From Ideonella_A intermedia_A (lineage in GTDB: Bacteria; Pseudomonadota; Gammaproteobacteria; Burkholderiales; Burkholderiaceae_C), in NCBI GenBank assembly GCA_943370175.1, contig CALRPU020000011.1, positions 1-64,000 of the forward strand: DNA of 64,000 nucleotides, given 5' to 3'. A model generated the notes under the pieces. That model did not search any database. It was not told where the DNA came from and saw nothing but the letters and a program-made list of their open reading frames with translations. The position numbers and the translations under genes were made by a program. Of the stretch, positions 25,357 to 36,009 are shown one piece after another (the first letter of the stretch is position 1; every line of letters starts with the position of its first letter).

Positions 25357-26097
25357 ATGCGCGTCCCCATCCTGATGTACCACCAGATCGACCGCGGCCC
25401 ACCGCGGGGGACGCCGTTGCGTGGGCTGGTGGTGGAGCCAGGGGCGTTTGCGCGGCAGATGGCGATGCTGAAGGCCCTGGGCTTTCGCGGTGTGTCCATG
25501 CATGACGCAGCGCAGGCCTTGCGCGATGCTCCGGCCGGTGGCAGGCCAGACAAGCTCGTCGCCATCACGTTCGATGACGGCTACCTCAACAACCTGCACC
25601 ACGCCCTGCCCGCCCTCGTCAATCACGGCTTCACCGCCACGTGCTATGCCGTCAGCCGGCGCATCGGCAAAACGAACGACTGGGACGCGCACCTGGGCAT
25701 CGCGAGCCGGCCCTTGATGGGCCGGGCCGAGTTGCGCCAGTGGCAACAGGCGGGCATGGAGGTGGGGTCGCACACGCGGGATCACGTCAACCTGCTGGAG
25801 GTCGCCGACGACGAGGCGATATCGCAAATCGCCGACTCCAAGCGCGAGTTGGAAGACCTGACCGGCGAGGCGGTGCGCCACTTCTGCTACCCCTATGGCC
25901 GCTACGACGCCCGTCACCGCGACATGGTGGCCGCGGCCGGCTACGTCAGCGCCACCACAGTCGCGCGCGGCCACGCCACGCCCAGCGACCACCCGCACGA
26001 ATTGCCGCGCGTGATGGTGGCGCACGCCACCCACCCGCTGCAGTTCCTGCTGAAGGTGCTGACGCGGCGCGAGGACCGCAAGGGAGGCCGGGCATGA
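25357..26097 (+). CDS. Polysaccharide deacetylase (NodB-fold, carbohydrate esterase 4)
   Basis: A 246-residue enzyme. The start RVPILMYHQID, the metal/catalytic TFDDGY near residue 80, the SHTRDH histidine motif near residue 145 and CYPYGRYD are the signature motifs of the NodB homology domain. It removes acetyl groups from N-acetylated sugars. No signal peptide is seen from the chosen ATG (25357); the upstream in-frame extension to 25255 has no ribosome site. Its stop overlaps the glycosyltransferase start (ATGA), so the pair probably makes or modifies a surface polysaccharide. Confidence 0.92.
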   Translation: MRVPILMYHQIDRGPPRGTPLRGLVVEPGAFARQMAMLKALGFRGVSMHDAAQALRDAPAGGRPDKLVAITFDDGYLNNLHHALPALVNHGFTATCYAVSRRIGKTNDWDAHLGIASRPLMGRAELRQWQQAGMEVGSHTRDHVNLLEVADDEAISQIADSKRELEDLTGEAVRHFCYPYGRYDARHRDMVAAAGYVSATTVARGHATPSDHPHELPRVMVAHATHPLQFLLKVLTRREDRKGGRA

Positions 26098-27239
26098 CCG
26101 ATCCCGTCGTGGCAGCCACGCCCCCGGTGCGGGTGATCGTCGTCAACTCGGTGCTGATGGGCGGCGGCGTGGACACCCACACGCTGTCCTTGTGCGAAGC
26201 GCTGGTGCATCAAGGCGCCGAGGTCCAGTTGATGATCCGCCGCGGCGCGCGGTGGGTGCAGCGTGCCCGCGAGATCGCGGGGCTGCGCGTGTTCCTCATG
26301 CGCGCCGGGCGTCTGGCTTGGCCATTTGCCTTGGCATGGCGGATCCGCACCACCGAGGCACACATCGTCCATGCCCACCACGGTCGCGATTACTGGGTCT
26401 GTCAACTGGCCGCCCTGCTGTCGGGAACCCGGGCCAAGGTGGTGGCCACGCGTCACCTAATGACGCCGCTGAAGGAAAAGACCTGCCGCCGCCTCGCCCG
26501 GTCGACGGCACTGATCGCGGTGTCCGACGCGGTGGAATCGGCTTTGCGCGCCTCGCCGGGCGGCGACGCGCTGCACATTCACCGCATCCACTGCGGCATC
26601 GACACGCGGTTTTTCAGCCGGGACGAGGCACGTCGTCTGGAGGTTCGCGAATCCCTCGGGTTCGCCGCGGACGACTTTGTCTTCGCCGTGATCGGGCCCG
26701 TGTTCTTGCCGGAGGGCAAGGGCCAATTCGTCTTCCTGCTAGCCGCCCAGGGCGTGCGGGCCGCCTACCCCAACGCGCGCTTCTTGTGCGTGGGCTATGG
26801 CGATGGCGTGGCCGGGCTGATGCAGCTGGCCACCGAGCTCGGCCTGTCGGACCGCTTCCACTTCATGCCGTTCTCTGACGACGTTCGCGGCTTGCTGCAG
26901 GCCATCGACGTGCTGGTGCACCCGGCGGTGTCCAGCGAGGCGCTTGGCCTGGTGATCCTCGAGGCCTTGAGTTGCGACAAGTGGGTCATTGCCAGCAGCC
27001 TGGATGGCATCAAGGAAACCTTCGTCGACGGGCAGCACGGCCGCCTGGTGCCCCCCCGCTGCATCGGGTCCTTGCAGCGCGCCATGAGCGATGCGATCCA
27101 ATCCCCGTCCGCCACCGCAGTCCTGGCGACCCAGCGACGCGACTGGGTGGCCCGCCATTTCTCGCTGGAATCGCTCGGCCAGGCCACGTTGGCGTTTTAC
27201 CGGCAGTTGATGGCGGTGGGGTCGCGCACCGGCCGCTGA
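26094..27239 (+). CDS. Glycosyltransferase family 4 protein
   Basis: A 381-residue GT-B fold enzyme. An N-terminal acceptor domain (VNSVLMGGGVDTHTLSLCEAL) is followed by the donor domain, with HPAVSSEALGLVILEALSC giving the EX7E motif of the GT4 family and GQHGRLVPP near the end. It transfers a sugar from an NDP-sugar to a growing glycan or lipid at the cytosolic membrane face. It is coupled to the deacetylase by a 4-nt overlap. A polymerase, flippase or export genes are not in the window, so the glycan is unknown. Confidence 0.92.
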   Translation: MTDPVVAATPPVRVIVVNSVLMGGGVDTHTLSLCEALVHQGAEVQLMIRRGARWVQRAREIAGLRVFLMRAGRLAWPFALAWRIRTTEAHIVHAHHGRDYWVCQLAALLSGTRAKVVATRHLMTPLKEKTCRRLARSTALIAVSDAVESALRASPGGDALHIHRIHCGIDTRFFSRDEARRLEVRESLGFAADDFVFAVIGPVFLPEGKGQFVFLLAAQGVRAAYPNARFLCVGYGDGVAGLMQLATELGLSDRFHFMPFSDDVRGLLQAIDVLVHPAVSSEALGLVILEALSCDKWVIASSLDGIKETFVDGQHGRLVPPRCIGSLQRAMSDAIQSPSATAVLATQRRDWVARHFSLESLGQATLAFYRQLMAVGSRTGR

Positions 27240-27883
27240 GCCCGTCGCCGCCAAGCCGTGACCGAAGCCTGCGCCGGAACGGGCCCGAGATGCCGCTGCC
27301 GCTGGCCACGCGCGCGGCCCAACCCCGGTGCGACGGCGGATGCGCCACGCAGCGGACCTGCCCATGGCACGCGCCTGCCGACCATTGGCGCGCCGTCGAC
27401 CGCATCGCCGATGAAGGTGCGTCTGGCGTGCGCTGCGACCCTTGGCGGCAGGGCCTGCCAGACGCGGGCCAGCCCGCGTTGTCCGCCAACGCCGACGAGG
27501 TGCGGTTGCGCTGCCCCGATCACGAGGCCACGGCTCGGCGGCTGCCTGGGCCTTGGGGTGGTCAAGCTGCACGGCGCGCTCGACCAGACCGGCGTCACCG
27601 GCATCGTCAAGCTGAAGAACAGCATGCTGGGGCTGTCGGCGCCCTTGGGCAAGGGCCGGCTGCAGGCTTGGTGGCTGTGCCAGCGCAACGGCGCCGTGCG
27701 CGGCGCCAGCGACAACGTGGTGGACCTGGGGGTGCGCCACGCGCTTTGAAGCCTCGGCGCATGGCGCCCTGACGGCCGGCGGAGGGGCTGTGGCTCGACG
27801 GCCGCCATCGACCAACTCGGCGGGCGGTCGCCATGGCGGTCCGCCGCCCGGCGCCGCGGGACCCGAGGGACAGCCTCCAGACC
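27240..27883 (+). other. 644-nt stretch with decayed coding character
   Basis: No intact gene is convincing here. Plus-strand sequence from ATG 27290 has good codon bias in one frame (VRCDPWRQGLPDAGQPA, EVRLRCPDHEATARR) up to about 27535. It then continues with equal quality in the +1 frame (VTGIVKLKNSMLGLSAPLGK, RLQAWWLCQRNGAVRG, VVDLGVRHAL) to a TGA at 27747-27749. This looks like one gene broken by a frameshift. The family is not recognised. Confidence 0.3.
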
Positions 27884-29314
27884 TCACTGCGCCGCCGTCA
27901 CATCGGTTGAGCCGGGACCTGCATCGCGGGGCGGCGGCTCAAGTGAGGCGACTTTGCCAGCGGCTTGCGACCGCGAGGCTGGCGAAAGGGCCGAACCCAG
28001 GTCGCCTGCAAACGTGTGTTCATGTTCAGCGGTGTCGAGGCTCAATCCACCCGACGCGGTTCGGTACAAGCTCGCGGGCGATGCGCAGGGGACGCGATCC
28101 ACTTGGTAGACCGGCATGTCCAGCAAGGGCGCGCTCTCGTCTTTCCATCGGGGTGATCCCGCAGCGAACAAGCGCTGGGCGCTGGCCTGGCCCTGCTGAA
28201 GTTCGTCAATGAACGACCGAGTGTCCGCCACGGCGTGAACATCGCCCTCGGCCGCCTTGGCTTCCAGTCCGCTTTGAAGGTGCTGCTGAAGCGCCGGCAT
28301 CGACAGCCGGCCTTTCATGGCGTTGAGCTGGTCGATCGTCGGCCACGTCCGAAGGTCCACGGCCTTCTGACAGGTCGGGTCGCCCGGGTCGTCCTGCGCG
28401 CTGGCGCTCAGCTTGGTGCCGTCGAAGCGCACGGCGACCACCGGATGGTCGACGTTCCAAGGCCGCTGGCCGCCCGCATACCGGGCCTCGCTGAACAGCA
28501 CCGGGCGCGCGCGCTCTACCCAGGCGTCCATGACCACCCACTGGCGCGGATCTCGCTCGCCCGGTGACCCGAGCACGGCGACGGCGTGTGCGGCATTCCA
28601 GGGCTGGCCCGGCCGCCACAAGTCGTCTTCGTCGCGGTCGCCCAAGGTCAGCAAGCGCAACTCAAAGGGCGTGCGAGACCTCAGCAGCTCTTTCATGGCC
28701 GCCAGCATGCAGACAAAGCTGTAGTCCGTGCACACGCCCGTGCGGAATCCGGCGTTGACGCCGATCAATCCCGGCTCGTAGACGGTGCCTGAGGTGGCCT
28801 TGACGGTCGGGATGCCCTTGCGGGCCAGGTGTTCAACGATCAACCTGCCCGACGCGCTGCCCGAGGCGCCGTCGGCGTAGTGACCCGCCAGACTTTGGGC
28901 CTCGAGCTCAACCTTGCCCTTCACCGCCCCGGCAAGGGTCTGCAGGCCTTGTTGATTCAGCAGGGAGAACAGCTGATTTGCGGGGCCGTGGTCCATCAGC
29001 TCGCGCGCCTTTGCCATGGCACTCGTCGCGGTTCGCAGGTGCCCCATCAGCGCGGCCGACACAATGGTCTCGCGGGTGGGGAGCGCCCGGCCTGATGCCG
29101 AAGCGGCGTTCGTCACGCAACCGGTGGGCATCGTCGCCGGGGGTGGCGAAGCGGGCTCTGACACGGTTCCCAGGGGAGGCCGTGGCAACAAGGCGCTTGA
29201 AGCCTCCGACACCGGAGGTGCATCCACGCGCGCCCGGCTGGCGGGACGCTCGGGCGATGAGGGTTCAGGCCGGTCGAATGCCGCTCGCTTTCCCCGCGCC
29301 AAGCCATCCACCAT
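27884..29314 (-). CDS. Candidate type III secreted effector with a Cys-His-Asp triad
   Basis: A 476-residue protein (508 if started at 29410). The first 100 residues are rich in Ser, Pro, Arg and Thr without a Sec signal, as in type III effectors. A helical part follows, then a domain with GVCTDYSFV (Cys 195), AHAVAVLG (His 243) and VVMDAW (Asp 263), the spacing of a papain/transglutaminase-like hydrolase such as the XopE/HopX effectors. Direct homology to those is not claimed. A PIP-box-like pair lies upstream (29445-29469). Start 29314 was chosen because GGGGG precedes it and the predicted promoter overlaps the 29410 ATG. It is convergent with the region after the glycosyltransferase. Confidence 0.65.
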   Translation of the reverse strand: MVDGLARGKRAAFDRPEPSSPERPASRARVDAPPVSEASSALLPRPPLGTVSEPASPPPATMPTGCVTNAASASGRALPTRETIVSAALMGHLRTATSAMAKARELMDHGPANQLFSLLNQQGLQTLAGAVKGKVELEAQSLAGHYADGASGSASGRLIVEHLARKGIPTVKATSGTVYEPGLIGVNAGFRTGVCTDYSFVCMLAAMKELLRSRTPFELRLLTLGDRDEDDLWRPGQPWNAAHAVAVLGSPGERDPRQWVVMDAWVERARPVLFSEARYAGGQRPWNVDHPVVAVRFDGTKLSASAQDDPGDPTCQKAVDLRTWPTIDQLNAMKGRLSMPALQQHLQSGLEAKAAEGDVHAVADTRSFIDELQQGQASAQRLFAAGSPRWKDESAPLLDMPVYQVDRVPCASPASLYRTASGGLSLDTAEHEHTFAGDLGSALSPASRSQAAGKVASLEPPPRDAGPGSTDVTAAQ

Positions 29315-29408
29315 GTTCTGCCCCCATCCCCGTTCGCCCCGGCTGCCAGCAGCGTCAAGCTGAAGCCACCCCGCGTTTGCCGGGGGATGGAGGCGCCTGA
29401 CCGCCGAC

Positions 29409-29469
29409 ATGGTGACAGTGCGGCGATCGTGGGCCGCGAATCACCCGAAAGGCGGGCGCGTTTGCCGAA
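29409..29469 (-). promoter_or_regulatory. PIP-box/hrpII-box-like promoter upstream of the effector candidate
   Basis: Read on the minus strand, TTCGG (29469-29465), 15 nt, TTCGG (29449-29445) fits the TTCGB-N15-TTCGB plant-inducible-promoter box recognised by HrpX/HrpB regulators. Thirty nt further the hexamer CACCAT fits the degenerate -10 pattern YANNRT at the spacing reported for such promoters. A chance match somewhere in 64 kb is possible; its place directly before an effector-like gene is the argument. Confidence 0.5.
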
Positions 29470-29508
29470 GCCGCGGGGGCTGGCGGGCGCCTGGGCTGGC
29501 CCGGTGGC

Positions 29509-30102
29509 TCAGGCCAGCCAGCTCTTGAGCTCCTCCGCATGCTCCTGCTCGTCGCTGAGGATGTCTTCCAGCAGGCGGCGGGTGGCGGGGTCCTTGGCGC
29601 GCATCAGCGCGATCATTTGGGAGTAGCTCTCGATGGCCACCCGCTCGGCCACCAGGTTGGCGTGGATCATCGCCTTGAGGTCGAGCGACTCGTCGTAGGC
29701 CGCGTGGCTGCGCGCCAGCAGCGAGTCGGGCGCGAAGTCCGGCTTGCCGCCCAGCTGCACGATGCGGCGGGCCAGGCGGTCGGCGTGGGCCAGTTCTTCA
29801 TTGGCGTGAACGAGGAACTCTTCGGCGATCTTCGGAGACGACAGGCCGTCGGCCGTGAAGTGGTGTCGCCGGTAGCGCAGCGCGCACACCAGCTCGGTGG
29901 CCAAGGCGCCATTGAGCAGCGCCACGATGTCATGGCGCCAGGGGCTCGGGTCTTCGGCGGCATTCTGCGCGCTGACGCCCTGTCGCACGGCTTCGAGCGC
30001 GTCCAGGTCCAGCGCCATCGTCAGGTGATCGGGCGAGGTCGTGTCCGGTTCAGGGGCCGAGGCCGACGGGTCGACGAGGCGGTGGGTGCGGGGGGTGGCC
30101 AT
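29509..30102 (-). CDS. Ferritin-like (bacterioferritin-type) protein
   Basis: A 197-residue four-helix protein. Di-iron-type ligands appear in ATELVCALRY, VHANEELAHADRLA (ExxH), VAERVAIESYSQMI and LSDEQEHAEELKSW (ExxH), the pattern of the ferritin/bacterioferritin superfamily. An N-terminal tail of about 45 residues rich in Pro, Ser and Thr is unusual. It may store iron or protect DNA against oxidative damage. The ATG at 30102 was chosen over an upstream frame start. It is divergent from fumC, with 196 nt between. Confidence 0.82.
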   Translation of the reverse strand: MATPRTHRLVDPSASAPEPDTTSPDHLTMALDLDALEAVRQGVSAQNAAEDPSPWRHDIVALLNGALATELVCALRYRRHHFTADGLSSPKIAEEFLVHANEELAHADRLARRIVQLGGKPDFAPDSLLARSHAAYDESLDLKAMIHANLVAERVAIESYSQMIALMRAKDPATRRLLEDILSDEQEHAEELKSWLA

Positions 30103-30298
30103 GGTGCGTTGTCCTGGGGCGGGTGCGGTGGGGAGTGGGCAATCGAACAGCGAAAGCAAGCCTCAAGCGGCGCGCTCGCTGGAGCGGCGACCCGCGCGGC
30201 CTGACGAGGGCTGCCTTCACCGATGGTCGGCGCCGCCGCGGTCGGCCGTCTGTGCGCCATGGCACCGACAACGCACAAGCGGCGCCGCACGCTGCGGC

Positions 30299-31738
<1,440 letters not shown>

Positions 31739-31798
31739 GACAGCGCACAGACCTGGGCCACCCGGTCGGCGATGCTGTGCCGAACACAGGAGCGCTTG

Positions 31799-32344
31799 AT
31801 GAACCATCACCCCGATCCGCACGCAGTGAGCACCCTGCCCTGCCGCGACCTGGGGCCACCGCGCATGCCGGGGCGCCGACGGGCCATGGTCATGGGCGTG
31901 CTGTCCCTGTGGGCCTTGAGCGTGACCGCCCCGGCGTGGGGCCAAGGCCGCGGCCCGGGCCGCGATGACCGCAACGACCGCAACGACCGCAACGACCGCG
32001 AAGGCACCCAGCGCGGGCGCATGGACCCGGCGCAGCCCAGCCGCGGCCCGCAGGGCCGTGGCCTGGGCCCGCCCGAGCGCAACGGCCCGCGTTGGGATGG
32101 TCGGCAGGCCTTGCCCCCGGGCCGCGGTGAGGACGGCCGACGCGGTGCCGGTCCGGACCGGGACATGCGGCGGGGCTCGCGCCTGCCGCCGCGCTACCGT
32201 GGCCGCGGCTGGGTCGTCGACGATTGGCGTGGACACCGGCTCAGCGCACCGCCGCGCGGCACGCAATGGGTCCAGGTGGGCGCCGACTACGTCCTCGTGG
32301 CCATCGCCACCGGGCTCATCATCCAGTTGATGCTCGACCACTGA
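31799..32344 (+). CDS. RcnB family periplasmic protein
   Basis: A 181-residue protein with a signal peptide (about residues 29-49, ending APAWGQG) and a long Arg/Gly/Pro/Asp-rich middle that includes tandem Asn-Asp-Arg repeats coded by 9-nt units (about 31965-32000). The C-terminal RcnB-type domain includes WVVDDWRGHRLSAPPRGTQW, VQVGADYVLVAIATG and LIIQLMLD. RcnB proteins are periplasmic and help keep nickel/cobalt levels in E. coli. The gene ends 2 nt before the P-type ATPase start, so a role in metal handling with that pump is plausible. Confidence 0.85.
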   Translation: MNHHPDPHAVSTLPCRDLGPPRMPGRRRAMVMGVLSLWALSVTAPAWGQGRGPGRDDRNDRNDRNDREGTQRGRMDPAQPSRGPQGRGLGPPERNGPRWDGRQALPPGRGEDGRRGAGPDRDMRRGSRLPPRYRGRGWVVDDWRGHRLSAPPRGTQWVQVGADYVLVAIATGLIIQLMLDH

Positions 32345-32346
32345 GC

Positions 32347-34965
32347 GTGGTGCCGCTCGCTGGCGACCCAGGCACCGACCACGCCACGGCCCCCGCCACG
32401 GGCCTGAGCGCTGACCAGGCCGCCCAGCGTCTGGCGGCCGACGGTCCGAACCTGCTGCCTGGCGGCCGGCGGCGCAGCCTGCTGGCCATCGCCGGCGCCA
32501 CGGTGCGCGAGCCGATGTTCCTGCTGTTGCTGGCCGCGGGCAGCCTGTACACGCTGCTGGGCAGCCTGCCCGAAGGCCTCACGCTGTTCGGCTTCGTCGT
32601 GATCACGCTGGCCCTCACGCTGTACCAGGAAGGCAAGACCGAGCGCGCCATCGACGCGCTGCGCGACCTCACCAGCCCGCGAGCGTTGGTGGTTCGCGGC
32701 GGCCAGCCGGTGCGCATCGCCGCGCGCGACGTGGTGTGCGGCGATGCCTTGAAGCTCAGCGAAGGCGACCGCGTGCCCGCCGACGCGGTGCTCTTGTCGG
32801 CCGAAGGTGTGCGGGTCGATGAGTCGCTGCTGACCGGCGAGGCGGTGCCCGTCAACAAGCGCGCCGCGCTGCCCGACGAGGTGTGGGCCGCCGCAAGCGA
32901 CCGGGGCCCCGCGCACGGCCCGGGCGGCGACGACCGGCCCATGGTCTTCGCCGGCACGCTGCTGGTGCAGGGCCACGCGGTGGCGCAGGTCACCGCCACC
33001 GGCGCGGCCAGCGAGATCGGCCGCATCGGTGCGGCCCTGGCGGCGGTGGCGGACGAGCGCTCGCCGCTGCAAAAGCAGACCGACCGGCTGGTGCGCAGCT
33101 TGGCGCTGCTTGCCCTGGCGCTCAGCCTCAGCCTGGTGCTGGTGCACGGGCTGATCGAAGGCGACTGGTTGCAGGCCCTGCTGGCGGGCATCGCCCTGGC
33201 GATGGCGTTGTTGCCCGAGGAATACCCGGTGGTGATGACGGTGTTTCCGGCCCTGGGCGCGCGGCGACTCGCGCGTGAAGGCGTGCTGACCCGCCGCATC
33301 ACCGCCATCGAAACCCTGGGCGCCACCACCGTGCTGTGCACCGACAAGACCGGCACGCTGACCGAAAACCGCATGACCGTGACGCGCCTGGTGGCCGCCG
33401 ACCCCGCGCTCGACCCATGGCGCGTCGATTCAGCCGGCGACGGCGCGTTGCCCGAGGCATTTCACGCGCTGGTGGAGGTGGCCATCCTTGCCAGCGTCGT
33501 CGACCCCTTCGACCCGATGGAGCAGGCCTTTCACGACCTGGGTCAGCGTGTTCTGGTCCGCACCGAGCACCTGCATGGCCCGGCGCGCCCGGTGCACACC
33601 TACGCGCTGAGCCCGGCGCTGCGGGCCATGTCGCAGGTGTGGGCGCTCGGTGACAAGGGCGTGCACACCGTGGCCGCCAAGGGGTCGCCCGAGGCGGTCA
33701 TGGACCTGTGCCACCTCGACCGCGCGCGGCGTGCGCAGATCGCGGCCATGGCCAACGGCCTTGCCGCCGAGGGCCTGCGCGTGCTGGCAGTGGCGCGCGC
33801 ATCGCTTTCGGGCACGGGCTGGCCGGACAGCCAACGCGGCTTTGACTTTGCGTGGGTCGGCCTGATCGGCCTGTCCGACCCGGTGCGCGAAGAGGTGCCT
33901 GCGGCGGTGGCGGCGTGCCGTGCGGCGGGCATTCGCGTGGTCATGATCACGGGCGATTACCCCGCCACCGCCCTGGCCATCGCCCGACAGGCCGGGCTGG
34001 TGGCGGACGACACGGCCGTGCTGTCGGGCACCGACATCGACGGTCTGTCGGACCCCGACCTCCGTGATCGCCTGGGCGGCATCAACGTGTGCGCCCGCAT
34101 TGCACCGACGCAAAAGCTGCGCATCGTCCAGGCCCTCAAAGCCCGCGGCGATGTGGTGGCCATGACCGGCGACGGTGTCAACGACGCGCCGGCCCTGCGC
34201 GCGGCCCACGTGGGCGTGGCCATGGGCGGTCGGGGCACGGACGTGGCGCGTGAGTCCGCCGCGCTGGTGCTGACCCACGACGACTTCGCTGCCATCGTGG
34301 CGGCGGTGCGCCTGGGGCGGCGCATTTTCGACAACCTGCGCCAGGCCATGTCGTACGTGCTGGCGGTGCACGTGCCGATCGCCGGCATGGCGATGCTGCC
34401 CGTGCTGTTGGGCTGGCCGGCCCTGCTGTACCCGATGCACATCGCCCTGCTCGAACTGATCATCGACCCGGCCTGCGCCATGGCCTTCGAAAACGAGCCC
34501 GCCGAGCGCGACCTGATGCAACGCCCGCCCCGCGACGCCACCGCGCCCTTGTTCTCAGGGCTCACGCTGGGGCTGGCACTCGCGCAGGGCTTGGGCGTGC
34601 TGGTGGCGGTGCTGCTGGCGTTCGCCTGGGCACACGAGCGGCTGACGCCCCCGCAGGCACGGGCCTTTGCCTTTGCCACCCTGGTGGTGGGCAACCTGGC
34701 GCTGATCCTGTCCAACCGGTCCGCCACCCGTTCGCTGTGGGCCACCTTGCACACGCCCAACCGCACGCTGTGGGCGGTGATCGCGCTGGCCGTGGCCCTG
34801 CTGTTGGCGGCGCTTTACCTGCCGTGGGCGGCCGGCGTGCTCCGCTTCGCCCCGTTGCCACCGGGCGAGCTGGCGGCGGCTTGTGCGCTTGGCTTGGTCG
34901 GCGTGGCCTGGTTCGAAGGGGTGAAATGGTGGCGTCGACCAACCACGACAACGCTCAGTCGATGA
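32347..34965 (+). CDS. Cation-translocating P-type ATPase
   Basis: An 872-residue membrane ATPase. The actuator domain has LLTGEAVPV, the phosphorylation motif CTDKTGTLTENR has Asp 333, and MTGDGVNDAPAL is the hinge motif. TM4 reads LLPEEYPVVMT, closer to P2-type (Ca/Na/K pumps, PEGLP) than to the CPx heavy-metal pumps, and there is no metal-binding Cys in it. About ten membrane segments fit the P2 layout (four before the middle, six at the C-terminus, with LLELIIDPACAMAFENEP). Start is GTG at 32347 or 32350. Ion identity is open: Ca2+, Mg2+ or Mn2+ are more likely than Cu or Zn. Confidence 0.9.
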   Translation: MVPLAGDPGTDHATAPATGLSADQAAQRLAADGPNLLPGGRRRSLLAIAGATVREPMFLLLLAAGSLYTLLGSLPEGLTLFGFVVITLALTLYQEGKTERAIDALRDLTSPRALVVRGGQPVRIAARDVVCGDALKLSEGDRVPADAVLLSAEGVRVDESLLTGEAVPVNKRAALPDEVWAAASDRGPAHGPGGDDRPMVFAGTLLVQGHAVAQVTATGAASEIGRIGAALAAVADERSPLQKQTDRLVRSLALLALALSLSLVLVHGLIEGDWLQALLAGIALAMALLPEEYPVVMTVFPALGARRLAREGVLTRRITAIETLGATTVLCTDKTGTLTENRMTVTRLVAADPALDPWRVDSAGDGALPEAFHALVEVAILASVVDPFDPMEQAFHDLGQRVLVRTEHLHGPARPVHTYALSPALRAMSQVWALGDKGVHTVAAKGSPEAVMDLCHLDRARRAQIAAMANGLAAEGLRVLAVARASLSGTGWPDSQRGFDFAWVGLIGLSDPVREEVPAAVAACRAAGIRVVMITGDYPATALAIARQAGLVADDTAVLSGTDIDGLSDPDLRDRLGGINVCARIAPTQKLRIVQALKARGDVVAMTGDGVNDAPALRAAHVGVAMGGRGTDVARESAALVLTHDDFAAIVAAVRLGRRIFDNLRQAMSYVLAVHVPIAGMAMLPVLLGWPALLYPMHIALLELIIDPACAMAFENEPAERDLMQRPPRDATAPLFSGLTLGLALAQGLGVLVAVLLAFAWAHERLTPPQARAFAFATLVVGNLALILSNRSATRSLWATLHTPNRTLWAVIALAVALLLAALYLPWAAGVLRFAPLPPGELAAACALGLVGVAWFEGVKWWRRPTTTTLSR

Positions 34966-35461
34966 GCGGGCCGCACTGGGGTTCGGGGCTGGGCACCACG
35001 GCGCAAACATCGAAGCCCTCCGACTTGATGCCGCCGCGGGTGGTGCGGAACGGGGCAAAGCAGTTCTCGCTTTCCTGGAACAGGCGCCGCCACGTCGGGC
35101 AGTCTGTGGCGTCCGTGACGACCTCGGCCGGGCGTTTGGTGACGGCGGGTGCAACCGCATCGGGCGAACGCGGACCTGGCAACAGGGGCAGCACCGGTGC
35201 CGGCTGGGACGGCAAGGCCTCGCGCTGAACCTGGGCCCGCTCGGCGGCCCGGCGTTGCTGCGCGACTTCGCGCTCGGCCTCGGGCAGTTCATGAGTCTGG
35301 GCGTCGATGCACCGCGCCGACTTCTTGTAACGCTCCGGCACCACCCTGGCCATCTGCGTGCGGCCCTGGGCGTCCACCCACTGGCAGATCGGGCTGGCCT
35401 GGGCGGGCGTGACCGGAAGCAGTGCCACGCCCAGCCCCAGCCCGAGCCAATGCATCAGCAT
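34955..35461 (-). CDS. DUF4124 domain periplasmic protein
   Basis: A 168-residue protein. From ATG 35461 it begins with a clean signal peptide (MLMHWLGLGLGVALLPVTPA, cut near QAS) and the DUF4124 motif ICQWVDAQGRTQMARVVPER. A Glu/Arg/Ala-rich helix and a Pro-rich linker follow, ending with a four-Cys tail (two Cys in CPTWRRLFQESENC, two near the end). An in-frame extension to 35734 would add another membrane segment (RRWRALALLLSLVATVGALA) and cannot be excluded. It is convergent with the P-type ATPase gene (11-nt overlap of 3' ends). Function unknown. Confidence 0.65.
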   Translation of the reverse strand: MLMHWLGLGLGVALLPVTPAQASPICQWVDAQGRTQMARVVPERYKKSARCIDAQTHELPEAEREVAQQRRAAERAQVQREALPSQPAPVLPLLPGPRSPDAVAPAVTKRPAEVVTDATDCPTWRRLFQESENCFAPFRTTRGGIKSEGFDVCAVVPSPEPQCGPLID

Positions 35462-36009
35462 CAGTCCCACGCCAACCCGGCCGGACCGGGACCGCAGCGC
35501 ATCCGGGGCATGGTCACGGCGTGCCAAGACCGGGTCACCCGGCAGCCTGGCGCCACCATCGGCCATCACCGCGGGCGCGGGTTCGCGGTGAAGCGCAGGG
35601 GAAACCGTTGGGTCCATGCCCCACCACCAGCGCGCCAGCGCGCCCACCGTGGCCACCAACGACAGCAGCAGGGCCAGCGCACGCCAACGTCGCAGTTGCC
35701 GCATGGCGCGTCGATCGGCGCTGTCCGATGGCATGGCCGCGTCCGCGGTGGGTCGGCTGGACAGGCTCGCTGCGGTGAGCGCTGGCGGCCGTTCGGCGGG
35801 TCGTGGGTTCAAGGGATGGCCTCGGTTCGAGTGGCGCACGCGGACATCGCGCGGGCACCAGCCTAGGCCTTCGCCCCACCCTTGACGGTGCGACATCGCA
35901 CACACCCCGGGCCGGGCCTCCGGGCAGCGCACGCCGTTCGGCGTCGCACAGACGCCGCGGCGCTGGTGGCCCACGCTGGGGCCCTCCCCCACCCCATGAG
36001 ATCCGCACC

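Noticed and set aside
31965..32000. Tandem 9-nt repeats as a possible phase-variation tract
   Set aside because: The units are multiples of three and lie inside the RcnB-like gene, so copy changes would only alter the Asn-Asp-Arg count; nothing suggests switching.
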